Origin: Candidatus Ecksteinia adelgidicola
Lineage (GTDB): Bacteria > Pseudomonadota > Gammaproteobacteria > Enterobacterales > Enterobacteriaceae
Length of the DNA: 64,000 nt
Reading direction: 5' to 3'
NCBI GenBank assembly: GCA_020541345.1
Contig: CP045239.1
Location: forward strand, 248,001 to 312,000
Shown here: positions 1 through 10,918 of the stretch, piece after piece
Numbering within the stretch: the first letter of the stretch is position 1
How the letters are laid out: the number at the start of each line of letters is the position of its first letter
Program-made: the position numbers and the translations under genes
The notes under the pieces: generated by a model
The model's input: the letters and a program-made list of their open reading frames with translations, nothing else
Told to the model about the DNA's origin: nothing
Databases searched by the model: none

Positions 1-76
1 AATTTTTAGTATATTAAAAAATAAATAAAGCTACTAATATTGATCAAATAGATTGTTTGATTATATATATTATTTC

Positions 77-1378
77 TTAAAATGTATTGTCTGTATTTTT
101 AAGAAATATACCTTCTTCAAACTCTATACGAAAATATTTTATTGCACTTTGAAGTGGCGCTATAGCACCTGGCGCATGAGCACAAAAAGTTTTTCCAGGA
201 CCAAGAAATACACATAATTCTTCAAGTATTTCAATATCTCCTAGACGTCCTTGATGTTTTTCAAGTGATCGAAGAATTTTTACACTCCACGGTAACCCTT
301 CACGACATGGTGTGCACCAACCACAAGATTCTCTAGAAAAAAATTCTTCTAGATTACGAACTAGTGATACTATACTAATTTCGTGATCTATTGCGATCGA
401 CAATGCAGTACCTAAACGACTGCCTGCTTTATTAAGTGTATTAAATTCCATAGGTAAATCAAGATGATGATCAATTAAAAATGCTGTTCCTGCTCCTCCT
501 GGTTGCCAAGCTTTAAAACTTAGATTAGGTTTTAAACCACCTGCATAATCTTCTAAAATTTCACGTGCGGTAATACCAAACGGTACTTCCCAAACACCTG
601 GATTATTTACTCGACCAGAAAATCCCATGAGTTTAGTTCCACTATCTTTGCTTTTGGATATATTGGTGTACCATGAAACTCCATTTTTTAAAATTCCAGG
701 AACGTTACATAATGTTTCTACATTATTAATACAAGTTGGTTTTCCCCATGCTCCTATAGAAGCTGGAAATGGTGGCTTAAAACGTGGATTTGCACGATAA
801 CCTTCTAGTGAACTAATTAGAGCTGTTTCTTCACCGCAAATATATCGACCAGCTCCTGTATGAAGAATGAGTTCAAAATTAAAACCAGTACCAAAAATAT
901 TTTTTCCTAAAAATCCAGCATTTTTGGCTTCTAAAATAGCTCGACGTAAATATTTTGCTGCTTTTATATATTCTCCTCTTAAAAAGATATAACCTCGATA
1001 AGTCATAAGAGCAAAAGCAGAAATAAGCATACCTTCTATTAATAAATGAGGTAACGTTTCCATTAAAAATCGATCTTTATAAGTTCCAGGCTCCATTTCA
1101 TCAGCATTACATAAAAGATAACGAATATTTATAGATATGTCTTTTGACATTAAACTCCATTTCAGTCCAGTAGAAAAACCAGCTCCACCTCGACCTTTTA
1201 ATCCAGAATCTTTGATTATATTTACAATTTCAGTTGGTGTGAAATTTTTTAGAGCTTTTTCTGCACCAATATATCCATTTTGACTACGATATTCCTTTAT
1301 CCATAAAGGTCTTTTATCATTTCGTATTCGCCAAGTAAGCGGATGTGTTTCTGGAGTACGTTTAATATCTTTAATCAT
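77..1378 (-). CDS. nuoF: NADH-quinone oxidoreductase subunit F
   Basis: Peripheral-arm subunit of respiratory complex I that oxidises NADH, carries FMN and the N3 4Fe-4S cluster, and passes electrons towards quinone at the inner membrane. The protein is 433 aa (E. coli NuoF is about 445). A glycine-rich NADH/FMN loop, [16 protein letters not shown], lies near residues 59-74. The cluster motif [12 protein letters not shown] is near 350-361, and the fourth cysteine ([10 protein letters not shown]) is about 40 residues later. The start overlaps the nuoE stop by 4 bases (ATGA), so translation is coupled. The gene is transcribed leftwards in nuoA-B-CD-E-F order, with nuoG expected beyond the left edge. 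All expected cluster cysteines are present. Identification is by family knowledge and is secure. Confidence 0.97.
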   Translation of the reverse strand: MIKDIKRTPETHPLTWRIRNDKRPLWIKEYRSQNGYIGAEKALKNFTPTEIVNIIKDSGLKGRGGAGFSTGLKWSLMSKDISINIRYLLCNADEMEPGTYKDRFLMETLPHLLIEGMLISAFALMTYRGYIFLRGEYIKAAKYLRRAILEAKNAGFLGKNIFGTGFNFELILHTGAGRYICGEETALISSLEGYRANPRFKPPFPASIGAWGKPTCINNVETLCNVPGILKNGVSWYTNISKSKDSGTKLMGFSGRVNNPGVWEVPFGITAREILEDYAGGLKPNLSFKAWQPGGAGTAFLIDHHLDLPMEFNTLNKAGSRLGTALSIAIDHEISIVSLVRNLEEFFSRESCGWCTPCREGLPWSVKILRSLEKHQGRLGDIEILEELCVFLGPGKTFCAHAPGAIAPLQSAIKYFRIEFEEGIFLKNTDNTF

Positions 1379-1926
1379 TTATACTGCTCTAATAATATTT
1401 TAATATCTGCAGGTTTTAGTTGATTGTGAGTATCTTCATCTATCATTATAGATGGACTTTTATCACAGTTTCCTAAGCAGCAAGTTGGTAATAATGTAAA
1501 ACGTTGATCAATAGTAGTTTGACCTGTTTTAATATTAAGTATTTTTTCAATAGTGACTTGAATACCTTCATAGCCAGTGATATAGCAAACAATGCTATCG
1601 CAATAACGAATTACGTGACGTCCTACTGGTTGACGAAATATTTGACTATAAAACGTAGCTATTTCTTCTATCTCACTAGCAGGAAGATGCAATATGTTAG
1701 CAACAGCTTCAATAGCATCATCAGGAACCCAACCATATCTTTTCTGAACAATTTTCAACGCTTCAATAGAAACAGCACGTGTATTTTCATATTTTTTTTT
1801 TTCTTTTTTAATTATATTATGTTCTTTTGTATTAAATTGAAATTTAGTAGTTGTGTTATAAGTTATTTTTATATTAATAGGATCAAAAATTGTATTAATA
1901 AAATTATTATTTTTTTTTTCATCCAT
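1375..1926 (-). CDS. nuoE: NADH-quinone oxidoreductase subunit E
   Basis: Complex I subunit carrying the N1a 2Fe-2S cluster next to NuoF. The protein is 183 aa against about 166 in E. coli. The core from roughly residue 48 on is very close to the enterobacterial protein ([19 protein letters not shown], then [19 protein letters not shown]). Cluster cysteines are visible in [11 protein letters not shown] and in [13 protein letters not shown]. The first ~47 residues are Asn/Lys/Thr-rich, longer than usual and include a KKEKKK stretch encoded by an A-homopolymer. No alternative ATG preserves the family length well, so the annotated start is kept with some doubt. The stop overlaps the nuoF start, and only 2 bases separate this gene from nuoCD upstream. 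Confidence 0.96.
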   Translation of the reverse strand: MDEKKNNNFINTIFDPINIKITYNTTTKFQFNTKEHNIIKKEKKKYENTRAVSIEALKIVQKRYGWVPDDAIEAVANILHLPASEIEEIATFYSQIFRQPVGRHVIRYCDSIVCYITGYEGIQVTIEKILNIKTGQTTIDQRFTLLPTCCLGNCDKSPSIMIDEDTHNQLKPADIKILLEQYK

Positions 1927-1928
1927 AA

Positions 1929-3725
1929 CTATCGATCCACGTCTGACATTACAAAATCAATACTTCCAAGGTAAACAATTAAATCAGAGAGTAAACTACC
2001 ACGAATAACTGATGGAATTTGCTGTAGATGTGTAAAACTTGGCGTGCGTATTCTAGTGCGATAACTCATAGTACTACCATCACTAATAAGGTAATAACTA
2101 TTTATTCCTTTAGTAGCTTCAATCATTTGAAATGCTTCATTAGCTGGTATAACAGGTCCCCAAGAAACTTGTAAAAAGTGAGTAATTAAGGTTTCAATAT
2201 GTTTTAAAGTTCGTTCTTTTAATGGCGGTGTAGTAAGTGGATGATTAACTTTAAATGGTCCTGTTGGCATATTATTTAAACATTGATTAAGAATAAAAAG
2301 ACTTTGTCGTAGTTCTTCTACTTTTAACATAACGCGAGTATAACAATCACTAGTTCCGTTACCAATTGGAATTTCAAAATCAAAGTTTTCATAACCAGAA
2401 TAAGGGCGCCATTTTCTAACATCTAAATTAATTCCAGTAGCACGTAGTCCAGCGCCAGTAACGCCCCATTCTAATGCTTCTTTAGAATTATAGGATGCTA
2501 TTCCTATAGAACGTTTTTTTAAAATACTATTGTTTAATGATGCTTTAACGTAATCATCTAAACGTTTTGGCATCCACTTCAAAAAACAACGTAATAATGA
2601 ATCCCAACCAATTGGTAAGTCTTGTGCAACTCCACCAATACGAAACCATGCTGGATGCATCCGAGCACCAGTAATAGCTTCAATGAGATCATAAATTTTT
2701 TGACGATCAGTAAAAGCTAAAAAAACTGGAGTCATACATCCAACATCTTGAATAAAAGTGCTAATGTAAAGTAAATGACTATTAATTCGAAATAGTTCTG
2801 ACATCATAATTCGGATAGTTTCGATGCGTGCTGATACTTGAATTCCAGCTAATTTTTCAACTGCTAAAATATAAGGCATTTCGTTTACACATCCACCGAG
2901 ATATTCAATTCGATCAGTATATGGAATATAACTATGCCAAGATTGACGTTCTCCCATTTTTTCCGCACCTCTGTGATGATATCCGATATCAGGTACACAA
3001 TCAATGATTTCTTCTCCATCTAATTGAAGAACAATGCGAAATGCTCCGTGCGATGATGGATGATTAGGGCCAAGATTAAGAAACATAAAATCTTCATTTT
3101 TATTTCCACGTTTCATTCCCCAATCTTCTGGTTTAAATGTTAATGCTTCCATTTCTAACTTTTCTTTTTGTTCAGTTAATACAAATGGATCAAACTCAGT
3201 TGCGCGGGCTGGATAATCTTTGCGTAATGGATGGCCTTTCCATGTTCTAGGCATTATAATTCTTGATAAATTCGGGTGGTTATTAAATATAATGCCAAAC
3301 ATTTCCCATGTTTCTCTTTCATACCAATTAGCATTTGAAAAAATATTAGTTGTTGTTGGAATATAAAGGTCTTTTTCAGATAGTGCTACTTTTAACATAA
3401 TATCACGATTATGTTGAATAGAAATTAAATGATAAAAAACAGAAAAATCTGCTTCAGGTAGTCCATAACGATGAGTTCGAAAACGTTCATCTACTCCATG
3501 TAGATCAAATAACATAACATAATATTGTGGTTGTTTTTTTAAAAACGAAAGAATTATTAATAATTGTTCTCGTTTTATCCATATTACTGGCATACCTATT
3601 TTAGTTGATTGGATAATAAAAGCTTTTTGTCCAAAAACATTAAACATGTTGTTGATTATAGGATCATCAAGATGATCTTGAGTTTTCCAAGACGAAAAAA
3701 CGTCATATGTTGTTAAATTAGTCAT
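1929..3725 (-). CDS. nuoC: NADH-quinone oxidoreductase fused subunits C/D
   Basis: Natural fusion of the 30 kDa (NuoC) and 49 kDa (NuoD) subunits of complex I, as in E. coli (often called nuoCD), 598 aa. The NuoC domain spans about residues 1-190: [20 protein letters not shown], then the [20 protein letters not shown] family signature. The NuoD domain follows from about 210, with [20 protein letters not shown], the quinone-cavity histidine region, and ends in the conserved [11 protein letters not shown] tail. The D half lines the quinone-binding cavity next to NuoB. The fusion is diagnostic of the gammaproteobacterial lineage. It is intact, 68 bases downstream of nuoB, in the same operon and strand. 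Confidence 0.97.
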   Translation of the reverse strand: MTNLTTYDVFSSWKTQDHLDDPIINNMFNVFGQKAFIIQSTKIGMPVIWIKREQLLIILSFLKKQPQYYVMLFDLHGVDERFRTHRYGLPEADFSVFYHLISIQHNRDIMLKVALSEKDLYIPTTTNIFSNANWYERETWEMFGIIFNNHPNLSRIIMPRTWKGHPLRKDYPARATEFDPFVLTEQKEKLEMEALTFKPEDWGMKRGNKNEDFMFLNLGPNHPSSHGAFRIVLQLDGEEIIDCVPDIGYHHRGAEKMGERQSWHSYIPYTDRIEYLGGCVNEMPYILAVEKLAGIQVSARIETIRIMMSELFRINSHLLYISTFIQDVGCMTPVFLAFTDRQKIYDLIEAITGARMHPAWFRIGGVAQDLPIGWDSLLRCFLKWMPKRLDDYVKASLNNSILKKRSIGIASYNSKEALEWGVTGAGLRATGINLDVRKWRPYSGYENFDFEIPIGNGTSDCYTRVMLKVEELRQSLFILNQCLNNMPTGPFKVNHPLTTPPLKERTLKHIETLITHFLQVSWGPVIPANEAFQMIEATKGINSYYLISDGSTMSYRTRIRTPSFTHLQQIPSVIRGSLLSDLIVYLGSIDFVMSDVDR

Positions 3726-3793
3726 ATTTTCATCACACTATCGAAATAATGTTATTTTATGTTTATTTATATATTGTATATTAAATGAATTTC

Positions 3794-4462
3794 TTAAATC
3801 TTATTAGGTGTGCGAAAGTGAGTGACTGAGATACGCATATTACGTTTTCGTTGTTTTTCAGATTCCAATTTAGCACGATATACACCTTGATCACCAGCGA
3901 TCCAAGATAACGGTCGTCTTTCTTTTTCAATAGATTTTTGAAGTAACATTAATGCTTGCAAATAAGCTTCTGGTCTTGGTGGACACCCCGGAATATAAAT
4001 ATCTACTGGCAGAAATTTATCAACACCCTGAACCACAGAATAAATATCGTACATACCACCAGAGTTAGCACAAGCACCCATAGAGATTACCCATTTAGGT
4101 TCTAACATTTGATCATATAAACGCTGAATTACTGGAGCCATTTTAGTAAAACAAGTACCTGCTACTACCATAAGATCTGCTTGACGAGGTGAAGCTCTTA
4201 ATACTTCTGAACCAAAACGTGCTACATCATGAACAGCCGTAAATGATGTTACCATTTCTACATAACAACAAGAAAGACCAAAATTATAAGGCCAAATAGA
4301 GTTTTTTCGTCCCCAATTTACTATATCATTTAATATACGTTTAAGTTTTCCCATATAAACGATGCGGTGAGCTTGTTGCTCTAATGGATCAGAAACAGAT
4401 ATTTTTTTTTGCAACGGATAGCGGTTGTTATTATTTTTTGTTTTGGTTAGTGTATAATTCAT
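3794..4462 (-). CDS. nuoB: NADH-quinone oxidoreductase subunit B
   Basis: Complex I subunit that holds the terminal N2 4Fe-4S cluster and hands electrons to quinone. The protein is 222 aa (E. coli 220). The cluster ligands are visible: the tandem pair Cys65-Cys66 in [10 protein letters not shown], Cys131 in [10 protein letters not shown] and Cys160 in [11 protein letters not shown]. The N-terminal ~20 residues are Asn/Lys-rich. The basic C-terminus ([20 protein letters not shown]) resembles the enterobacterial tail. It lies between nuoA (91 bases upstream) and nuoCD. No defect is seen. Confidence 0.97.
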   Translation of the reverse strand: MNYTLTKTKNNNNRYPLQKKISVSDPLEQQAHRIVYMGKLKRILNDIVNWGRKNSIWPYNFGLSCCYVEMVTSFTAVHDVARFGSEVLRASPRQADLMVVAGTCFTKMAPVIQRLYDQMLEPKWVISMGACANSGGMYDIYSVVQGVDKFLPVDIYIPGCPPRPEAYLQALMLLQKSIEKERRPLSWIAGDQGVYRAKLESEKQRKRNMRISVTHFRTPNKI

Positions 4463-4553
4463 CTGAATATCTCATTTTAAAAATTAATTAATTTAATATA
4501 GTAATCAATTGGTATAGATGAGTGTAAATGTTAATAATGATAGTAAAATATTT

Positions 4554-4946
4554 TTATTTTATAAAATATACTTTTGTCCAATTTAAAACATGAATACGTG
4601 TTAAATATATTAAACTAGATATAAGAGTAAAAATAAAAACAGCAGCTTCAATAAAACCTATCCAACCAGTTTCTTTAACCGACACAGACCAACTATATAA
4701 ATATAAAGATTCAACATCAAAAATTACAAAAAACATAGCAACTAAATAAAATTTAACTGATAAACGCATATTTGTCGTTCCAACTGAATTAATCCCAGAT
4801 TCAAAAGGAATATGTTGAGCGAGTACTTTGCTTTTTCCTCCTAAAAAAAAAGAACTTAATAATATTAAGCTACAAAGTCCTATAGTTGTAAAAAAAAATA
4901 AAAAAAATGCCCAATATTGTTCAACATTATTACTGATTGATAACAT
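4554..4946 (-). CDS. nuoA: NADH-quinone oxidoreductase subunit A
   Basis: Membrane-arm subunit of complex I with three predicted helices (about residues 12-36, 62-86 and 94-118). The protein is 130 aa, shorter than the E. coli protein (about 147) at both ends. The characteristic acidic motif MFFVIFDVESLYLY (Asp and Glu in the second helix) and the loop HIPFESGINSVG, which contacts the quinone site, are present. It is the first gene of the nuo operon, so its upstream region (4947 onwards) should hold the operon promoter. No strong Shine-Dalgarno sequence is seen. A hairpin lies only about 20 bases before the start codon. Confidence 0.95.
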   Translation of the reverse strand: MLSISNNVEQYWAFFLFFFTTIGLCSLILLSSFFLGGKSKVLAQHIPFESGINSVGTTNMRLSVKFYLVAMFFVIFDVESLYLYSWSVSVKETGWIGFIEAAVFIFTLISSLIYLTRIHVLNWTKVYFIK

Positions 4947-4966
4947 ATTTTATGTTTACTCATTTT

Positions 4967-4991
4967 AAAATAGCATTTATAATGCTGTTTT
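4967..4991 (-). promoter_or_regulatory. Hairpin in the nuoA leader
   Basis: An 11-bp inverted repeat (AAAATAGCATT / AATGCTGTTTT, one G-U pair, 3-base loop) lies 20 bases upstream of the nuoA start. On the plus strand it is followed by T residues, like an intrinsic terminator, but no plus-strand gene precedes it. On the minus strand it would fold in the nuo mRNA 5' end. It could be a translational or attenuation element, or the terminator of a lost neighbour. Confidence 0.4.
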
Positions 4992-5248
4992 TATGCTCAA
5001 GATAATATAATCTCATATATTAAAAAAATAAGCGAAAAAAATAAATACATTTATTTTTTAACGTATGAAATCATTTCAATGTAAATTTTACCAAGACAAT
5101 AAAGATATATACTATTGCAATTTAAAATTATTTAATGTTGTTTTAGACTTTATTATAATAAATTTCAACAATATTTAAATATTAGTATAACTTAATATTA
5201 ATCTCACTATATGATTCTTATCTGATGAATTTAATATTATTTCAAATA

Positions 5249-5290
5249 TTTTCTAGTATGTTTTTATATTTTTCTAGCATGTTTTTATAT
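5249..5290. repeat. 21-bp tandem duplication, 2 copies
   Basis: Two adjacent 21-bp units (5249-5269 and 5270-5290), each starting TTTTCTAG and ending TTTTTATAT, differ at one position (T/C at the ninth base). This is typical of replication-slippage duplication in non-coding DNA. Confidence 0.85.
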
Positions 5291-6440
5291 ATTAAAAGAT
5301 TTTTGAGATGAATATCTAATTAAATTAATTTGTTAAATGAAAAATATTAATTTTAATTGATATGTATTATCTTATAATAAGTAAAAATATTCTATAGTTT
5401 ATAAAATATTAAAACAATAAAAAATATAATAGTAAAATTTAACTAATATTTTTATAGTGTTTTATATGATATAATATTTAAAATATTATCTCTAAGATTT
5501 ATCATTTTCTTTATTTTAATATATTAAAAGTAATTTATTTATCTTTATTAAAAATATTAATAAATTTTTAAACAAATTTAATAAATAACAAAAAATGAAT
5601 ATTTAATCATGTTTTTTAAAGTTTTGTTATTTTGTGAATGTATATTAATGTTTTATTAAACAATTATTTAGTATTTCTTAGTATTTCTTTATTTTTTTAA
5701 TAATTGTAATAATTTATTTACATATTAATTAAAATTATAATATTTGTGACTAATTTAATGTTTTTAACTATAATTTTTTTATTAAAAAAATTAAAATTAA
5801 TAAGATAATAAATAAAATACTCTATAAAATATTAATTATTATTATAAAAATGTTTATATTTTAAAAGAAAATACTATAAGAATTTTCAAAGTTTAATAAT
5901 AAAAATTAACAATTGTAATATTTAATTATTAAATTGTATTAATGTATAGATGTTTGAAATAAATTTTTTATTTCAAAATACATATTTAAATTGTTATAAA
6001 ATATTCAATATAAAAAATTTTAACTCATTAATAACATTTATCTTAAAGAAATTTTTAAATTAAAATCAAAGATTAAAAACATATAATATGTCATTTGTTA
6101 AAATAAAAGAACTTAATATATATTAAAACATAGCATATCAATAATTATTATTTATGTTTTATTACATATTTATCTTTTAAAATAATATAATGTTATAAAA
6201 TTTATTAGTTTTATATGTTTTAATGTATTTTCTATTCTATATTTTAATATTAATTTTATTATAATAATTTAAAATTTTTCAATTAACACAGTATCTTTAA
6301 AATTATTTCATGTTAATATTTTTTTAAATTTTTATAAATAATTAATATTATTTTAATATAATTAATTTTATTTTTTATAAGAATAATGAAATATTATCTA
6401 TTTTTTTAAAAATTTTAAATATTAAATTAATATAAGATCA

Positions 6441-6490
6441 AAACTTAATTAATTTTATCATATTATTCATGATAAAAATTAATTAAGTTT
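6441..6490. repeat. Long inverted repeat (21-bp stem)
   Basis: The left arm at 6441-6461 (AAACTTAATTAATTTTATCA plus T) is complementary over its full length to 6469-6490, apart from one bulged A, with a 7-base loop. It is not followed by a clean T-tract. It may be a relic terminator or an mRNA or DNA structural element. Confidence 0.6.
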
Positions 6491-7299
6491 AGATATTAAA
6501 ATGATAAAATTTTTTTATAAATTTGTTTTTTTAAATATTATAAATATATTTTTAAACATAGTTCAAATTAATTTTTCTTTACATTTTTATCAATATTTCA
6601 ATTTTATATACAATAAAATAAATATTATTTTAATATGTTATCTATTATATCTATAATATTAATAACTTTTATATTAAAAAATTTACACGATAAATTTTTT
6701 ATTTTTTTTCTTATTAATTATTATTAACACGTAAAATATTTCAATGTTAATTTTATTTTATACTAACATATTAAAAATACTATTTTTATTTTTATTAATA
6801 TTTTTATTTATTTTAAAAATATAATAAACGTGTAAATTATTTGATAAGTGTATTAAAACAAATTAAAAATAAAATATAGAAAAACAAAATATTTTTTAAT
6901 TTTTAATACAAAATAAAAAAAATATTTATAATATATAATATAACAATTCATTTTTTATAAAATAAATAATAAATTATTTTTTAAAATGTAATTATTTTTA
7001 AATAAATTTATCATAAAAATTGTTACATCAGTATAAAAATTTATTATAAATAATATTAAATAGTTTTAAATTATTCTAATAACTTGAGTTAATATTAATA
7101 AAAATTATATATAATACATAATATAATAAATATATATGATATATAACATAAAATTTATCACTATTTTATTATATATTACATTGTTTAAAATATTTATTTC
7201 TATAAAAAATTATATAAAATAAGAGTTTATAAAACAAAATTTAGTTACATTTTATTAAAAAAATTTAGATTAAGTACAAATTTTTTAACTATTTATCAA

Positions 7300-7369
7300 C
7301 ACTATGAGTTTCTATTAGGATACTTCTATCCATACTACGACAAAAGAGTGCTTTAACTGAGGTCGTTAG
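7300..7369 (+). promoter_or_regulatory. GC-richer leader and ribosome-binding site of cyoA
   Basis: From about 7300 to the cyoA ATG the sequence is roughly one third G+C, far above the flanking desert, which suggests selective constraint. A clear Shine-Dalgarno sequence TGAGGT at 7358-7363 sits 6 bases before the ATG. The context ACTGAGGTCGTTAG resembles the E. coli cyoA start region as I remember it. The promoter itself is not resolved. Confidence 0.5.
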
Positions 7370-8242
7370 ATGAATTTCAAAACGTATAATACAAAAATTA
7401 AAATATTACTATTATCAACAATTATTATATTTCTTAATGGTTGTACTCATATTACATTAATGAATCCACAAGGGTATATTGCTATTCAGCAACGAATGTT
7501 AATTATTACTATTATTACATTAATGTTATTTATTGTAGTACCAGTCATATGTATGGCACTGTTTTTTACTTGGAAATATCGCGATACTAATCATCACATG
7601 AAATATTCTCCAGATTGGGAGCATTCAAATAAAATTGAAACAATAATTTGGATTGTTCCTATTATTATTATTGTTATTATTGGCTCTATTACTTGGAAAA
7701 CAACTCATGAACTTGATCCATTTAAACCTATTTTAAACAATAAAAAACCGATAAATATACAAGTTATTGCACTTGATTGGAAATGGTTATTTATTTATCC
7801 AAAACAAGGTATCGCAACTGTTAATGAGTTAGTATTTCCAAAAAATATTCCAATTTTATTTAAAATTACTTCTAACTCTGTAATGAATTCGTTCTTTATT
7901 CCTCAATTAGGATCACAGATTTATGCTATGGCTGGTATGCAAAGTAAGCTTTATTTAATGAGTCAAAAAGAAGGAAGGTATGATGGTATTTCTAGTAGTT
8001 ATAGTGGTTGTGGATTTTCTAATATGAAATTTACTACAATTGTTACTGCAACCGAATATGATTTTAATCAATGGATTATTAAGATAAAGAAATCATCTAA
8101 TAATCTGAATACTGATAACGATTTTAAGGCATTAGCTTTACCAAGTAAAAAACATTCTATTATATATTTCTCTAACGTTAAAAAAAATTTATTTCAAGAT
8201 ACTATTTCTAAATTTATGAATAGTAAAAAAAAAGATGCATAA
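7370..8242 (+). CDS. cyoA: Cytochrome bo3 ubiquinol oxidase subunit II
   Basis: Subunit II of the proton-pumping quinol oxidase. It is a periplasm-facing lipoprotein with two membrane helices and a cupredoxin fold that lacks copper. The protein is 290 aa (E. coli 315). The signal peptide ends in a lipobox (FLNGC, lipidated Cys25). Helices lie near 42-67 and 89-110. The cupredoxin domain contains ALDWKWLFIYPKQGIATVNE and SNSVMNSFFIPQLGSQIYAM. No CuA cysteine pair is present, as expected for quinol oxidases. The protein ends soon after FSKFMNSKKKDA-like sequence and lacks the His/Met-rich tail of the E. coli protein. It is the first gene of cyoABCDE. Confidence 0.97.
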   Translation: MNFKTYNTKIKILLLSTIIIFLNGCTHITLMNPQGYIAIQQRMLIITIITLMLFIVVPVICMALFFTWKYRDTNHHMKYSPDWEHSNKIETIIWIVPIIIIVIIGSITWKTTHELDPFKPILNNKKPINIQVIALDWKWLFIYPKQGIATVNELVFPKNIPILFKITSNSVMNSFFIPQLGSQIYAMAGMQSKLYLMSQKEGRYDGISSSYSGCGFSNMKFTTIVTATEYDFNQWIIKIKKSSNNLNTDNDFKALALPSKKHSIIYFSNVKKNLFQDTISKFMNSKKKDA

Positions 8243-8311
8243 CAAATTAACTATACATAAAACTTTACATACAAGAATATACATCTTTATAACAAAAAAA
8301 AGGAGTAGTTA

Positions 8312-10294
8312 ATGTTAGGAAAATTAACATTTAATGCAATTCCATATCATGAACCAATTATTATGATTGCAATTTTTTTTATTATTATTAGTGGTTTATC
8401 GTTATTATCATTAATAACATATTTACGTAAATGGAAATGGTTATGGAAAGAATGGTTAACTTCAGTTGATCATAAAAAAATTGGTATCATGTATGTTATT
8501 GTTTCAATAGTTATGTTATTTCGAGGTTTTTCTGATGCTATTATGATGCGCGCACAACAAGCATTAACATCTTCTGGTAAACTCGGTTTTTTAACGCCTC
8601 ATCATTATGACCAGATTTTTACAGCTCACGGTGTAATCATGATTTTTTTTATGGCGATGCCGTTTATAGTAGGTTTAATGAATATTATAATACCGTTACA
8701 AATCGGTGCTCGCGATGTTGCTTTTCCTTTTTTAAATTCTTTAAGTTTCTGGCTTTTTATAGTAGGTGTAATTTTAATTAATTTATCTTTAGGAATTGGT
8801 GAATTCGCGCAAACTGGTTGGTTAGCATATCCTCCTTTATCAGAAAAAAATTATAGCCCTGGTGTTGGAGTAGATTATTGGATTTGGAGTTTACAAATTT
8901 CCGGTTTAGGAACATTGCTTACTGGTATAAATTTATTTTCTACTATTATAAAAATGCGTGCTCCCGGTATGTTATTAATGAAGATGCCAGTTTTTACTTG
9001 GACGGCACTTTGTGCTAACATTTTAATTATTGTTTCTTTCCCTATTTTAACTGTTACTATTGCTTTTCTTACTTTAGATCGTTATTTCTCTACACATTTT
9101 TTCACTAATGATATGGGAGGTAACATGATGATGTATATTAATTTAATTTGGGCTTGGGGTCACCCAGAAGTATATATTCTTGCATTACCAGTATTTGGTA
9201 TTTTTTCTGAAGTTACAGCAACTTTTTGCAGAAAACGTTTATTTGGTTATACTTCATTAGTTTGGGCAACAATTGCAATCACTGTATTATCATTTATTGT
9301 GTGGTTGCATCATTTTTTTACTATGGGATCTGGTGCAGATGTTAATGCTTTTTTTGGTATTGCCACTATGATTATTGCTGTACCAACTGGAGTCAAAATT
9401 TTTAATTGGTTATTTACTATGTATCAGGGTCGTATACAACTTAATTCTATCATGCTTTGGACTATTGGTTTTATTGTTACTTTTTCTTTAGGTGGTATGA
9501 GTGGAGTTTTGTTAGCAGTTCCAGGTGCAAACTTTGTATTACATAATAGTTTATTTTTAATTGCACATTTTCATAATGTAATTATTGGTGGTGTAGTTTT
9601 TGGATGTTTTGCCGGATTCACTTATTGGTTTCCTAAAATTTTTGGTTTTCGACTTAATGAACAATGGGGAATTCGTGCATTTTGGTTTTGGATAATTGGA
9701 TTTTTTATTTCTTTTATGCCATTATATGTTTTAGGTTTAATGGGCATGACCCGTCGTCTTAGTCAAAACATTAATCCTGAATTTCATAGTTTACTTGTTA
9801 TAGCAGCTTGTGGTGTAGGACTAATTTCTTTCGGTCTATTGTGTCAAATAATTCAAATTATTGTTAGCATTCGTGACCGTATGAATAATCTTGATTTAAC
9901 AGGAGATCCGTGGGAAGGTCGTACGCTAGAATGGTCAATATCATCTCCACCACCATTTTATAATTTTTCAGTTATTCCAGAAATTCACAACCGTGATGCA
10001 TTTTGGGATATGAAAATAAAAAATAAAACACATCAAAAATTTATAAAATATGACTCAATTCATATGCCGAAAAATACTTCTTCTGGAATAATTATTTCTT
10101 TTTTCGCTTTAATGTTTGGTTTTTCAATGGTATGGAATATTTGGTGGATAGCAATTATAAGTATAATAGGTATTATAATTACTTGGATTATTAGAATTTT
10201 TAATGAAGATATTAGTCATTATATAAAAAATAATGAAATTAAATATATTGAGAATCAATACTATAATAAAATAAATCAGGAGAAAAAATTATAA
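8312..10294 (+). CDS. cyoB: Cytochrome bo3 ubiquinol oxidase subunit I
   Basis: Catalytic heme-copper subunit that reduces oxygen to water and pumps protons. The protein is 660 aa (E. coli 663). Counting residues, all metal and heme ligands keep E. coli positions: His106 and His421 (low-spin heme), His419 (heme o), and His284, His333 and His334 (CuB). The His-Tyr crosslink partner Tyr288 and Glu286 lie in [15 protein letters not shown]. Proton-channel residues Asp135 and Lys362 and quinone-site residues Arg71, Asp75, His98 and Gln101 are also present. A strong AGGAG at 8301-8305 precedes the ATG by 6 bases. It lies 69 bases after cyoA and 3 bases before cyoC. The enzyme appears fully functional. 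Confidence 0.98.
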   Translation: MLGKLTFNAIPYHEPIIMIAIFFIIISGLSLLSLITYLRKWKWLWKEWLTSVDHKKIGIMYVIVSIVMLFRGFSDAIMMRAQQALTSSGKLGFLTPHHYDQIFTAHGVIMIFFMAMPFIVGLMNIIIPLQIGARDVAFPFLNSLSFWLFIVGVILINLSLGIGEFAQTGWLAYPPLSEKNYSPGVGVDYWIWSLQISGLGTLLTGINLFSTIIKMRAPGMLLMKMPVFTWTALCANILIIVSFPILTVTIAFLTLDRYFSTHFFTNDMGGNMMMYINLIWAWGHPEVYILALPVFGIFSEVTATFCRKRLFGYTSLVWATIAITVLSFIVWLHHFFTMGSGADVNAFFGIATMIIAVPTGVKIFNWLFTMYQGRIQLNSIMLWTIGFIVTFSLGGMSGVLLAVPGANFVLHNSLFLIAHFHNVIIGGVVFGCFAGFTYWFPKIFGFRLNEQWGIRAFWFWIIGFFISFMPLYVLGLMGMTRRLSQNINPEFHSLLVIAACGVGLISFGLLCQIIQIIVSIRDRMNNLDLTGDPWEGRTLEWSISSPPPFYNFSVIPEIHNRDAFWDMKIKNKTHQKFIKYDSIHMPKNTSSGIIISFFALMFGFSMVWNIWWIAIISIIGIIITWIIRIFNEDISHYIKNNEIKYIENQYYNKINQEKKL

Positions 10295-10297
10295 CTA

Positions 10298-10918
10298 ATG
10301 TCAAATAATGCTCTTTTAATTCCTAGTTCAATATATAAAAATAATAAACGTTGCATCACTATAAATCAGACAACAGTTTTTGGTTTTTGGATTTATTTAA
10401 TGAGCGATTGTATTTTATTTTCATGTTTATTCGCAAGTTATGCAGTATTGTTTAGGGGAGTTGCGACCGGACCTACTGGAAAAGATATTTTCAATTTAAA
10501 ATTCGTTTTTTCTCAAACGGTATTTCTATTATTTAGTTCTATTACTTATAGTATGGTAATGATTTCAACGAATAAAAATAACATTTATAATGCTATTAAT
10601 TGGTTATTTCTTACTTTTTTATTTGGATTAGGGTTTATTATGATAGAAAGTTATGAATTTTATCATTTAATTATCAATAATTTTGGACCTTCTCGTAGTG
10701 CATTTTTATCTAGCTTTTTTTCACTTGTATTAACTCATAGTGTTCATGTATTAGTCGGCTTAATTTGGATTGTTATTATGATTATTCAAATAAACCGACG
10801 TGCTTTAACTTCGATTAATAAAACTCGTTTGATGTGTTTAAGTTTATTTTGGCATTTTTTAGATATAATTTGGATTTGTGTCTTTACAATCGTTTATCTT
10901 ATAGGGGTTATGTTATGA
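10298..10918 (+). CDS. cyoC: Cytochrome bo3 ubiquinol oxidase subunit III
   Basis: Membrane subunit III of the bo3 oxidase, which stabilises subunit I. The protein is 206 aa (E. coli 204) with five hydrophobic helices. Conserved segments include [26 protein letters not shown] near the N-terminus and [14 protein letters not shown] in the C-terminal half. The ribosome-binding site AGGAG at 10278-10282 lies inside the 3' end of cyoB. The stop codon overlaps the cyoD start (ATGA), so translation is probably coupled. Confidence 0.96.
   Translation: MSNNALLIPSSIYKNNKRCITINQTTVFGFWIYLMSDCILFSCLFASYAVLFRGVATGPTGKDIFNLKFVFSQTVFLLFSSITYSMVMISTNKNNIYNAINWLFLTFLFGLGFIMIESYEFYHLIINNFGPSRSAFLSSFFSLVLTHSVHVLVGLIWIVIMIIQINRRALTSINKTRLMCLSLFWHFLDIIWICVFTIVYLIGVML

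Larger units (their letters stand above)
4947..7369. other. Non-coding AT desert between nuoA and cyoA
   Basis: About 2.4 kb between divergently transcribed operons with no credible ORF. It holds the nuoA leader hairpin, a 21-bp tandem duplication at 5249-5290, a long hairpin at 6441-6490 and a GC-richer stretch from about 7295 to cyoA. The divergent nuo and cyo promoters must lie here. The background is so AT-rich that -10-like boxes occur everywhere and cannot be assigned. Confidence 0.8.

Noticed and set aside
1504-1974. 156-codon plus-strand ORF opposite nuoE
   Set aside because: Antisense shadow of a conserved gene, with no recognisable protein features.
4947-7369. Replication origin in the nuo-cyo desert
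   Set aside because: No DnaA-box cluster, dnaA, dnaN, gidA or mioC neighbours. AT-richness alone is not evidence here.
10834-10914. Upstream extension of cyoD to 138 codons
   Set aside because: The extension lies within cyoC in another frame. The ATG at 10915 gives the family length and the usual ATGA overlap.
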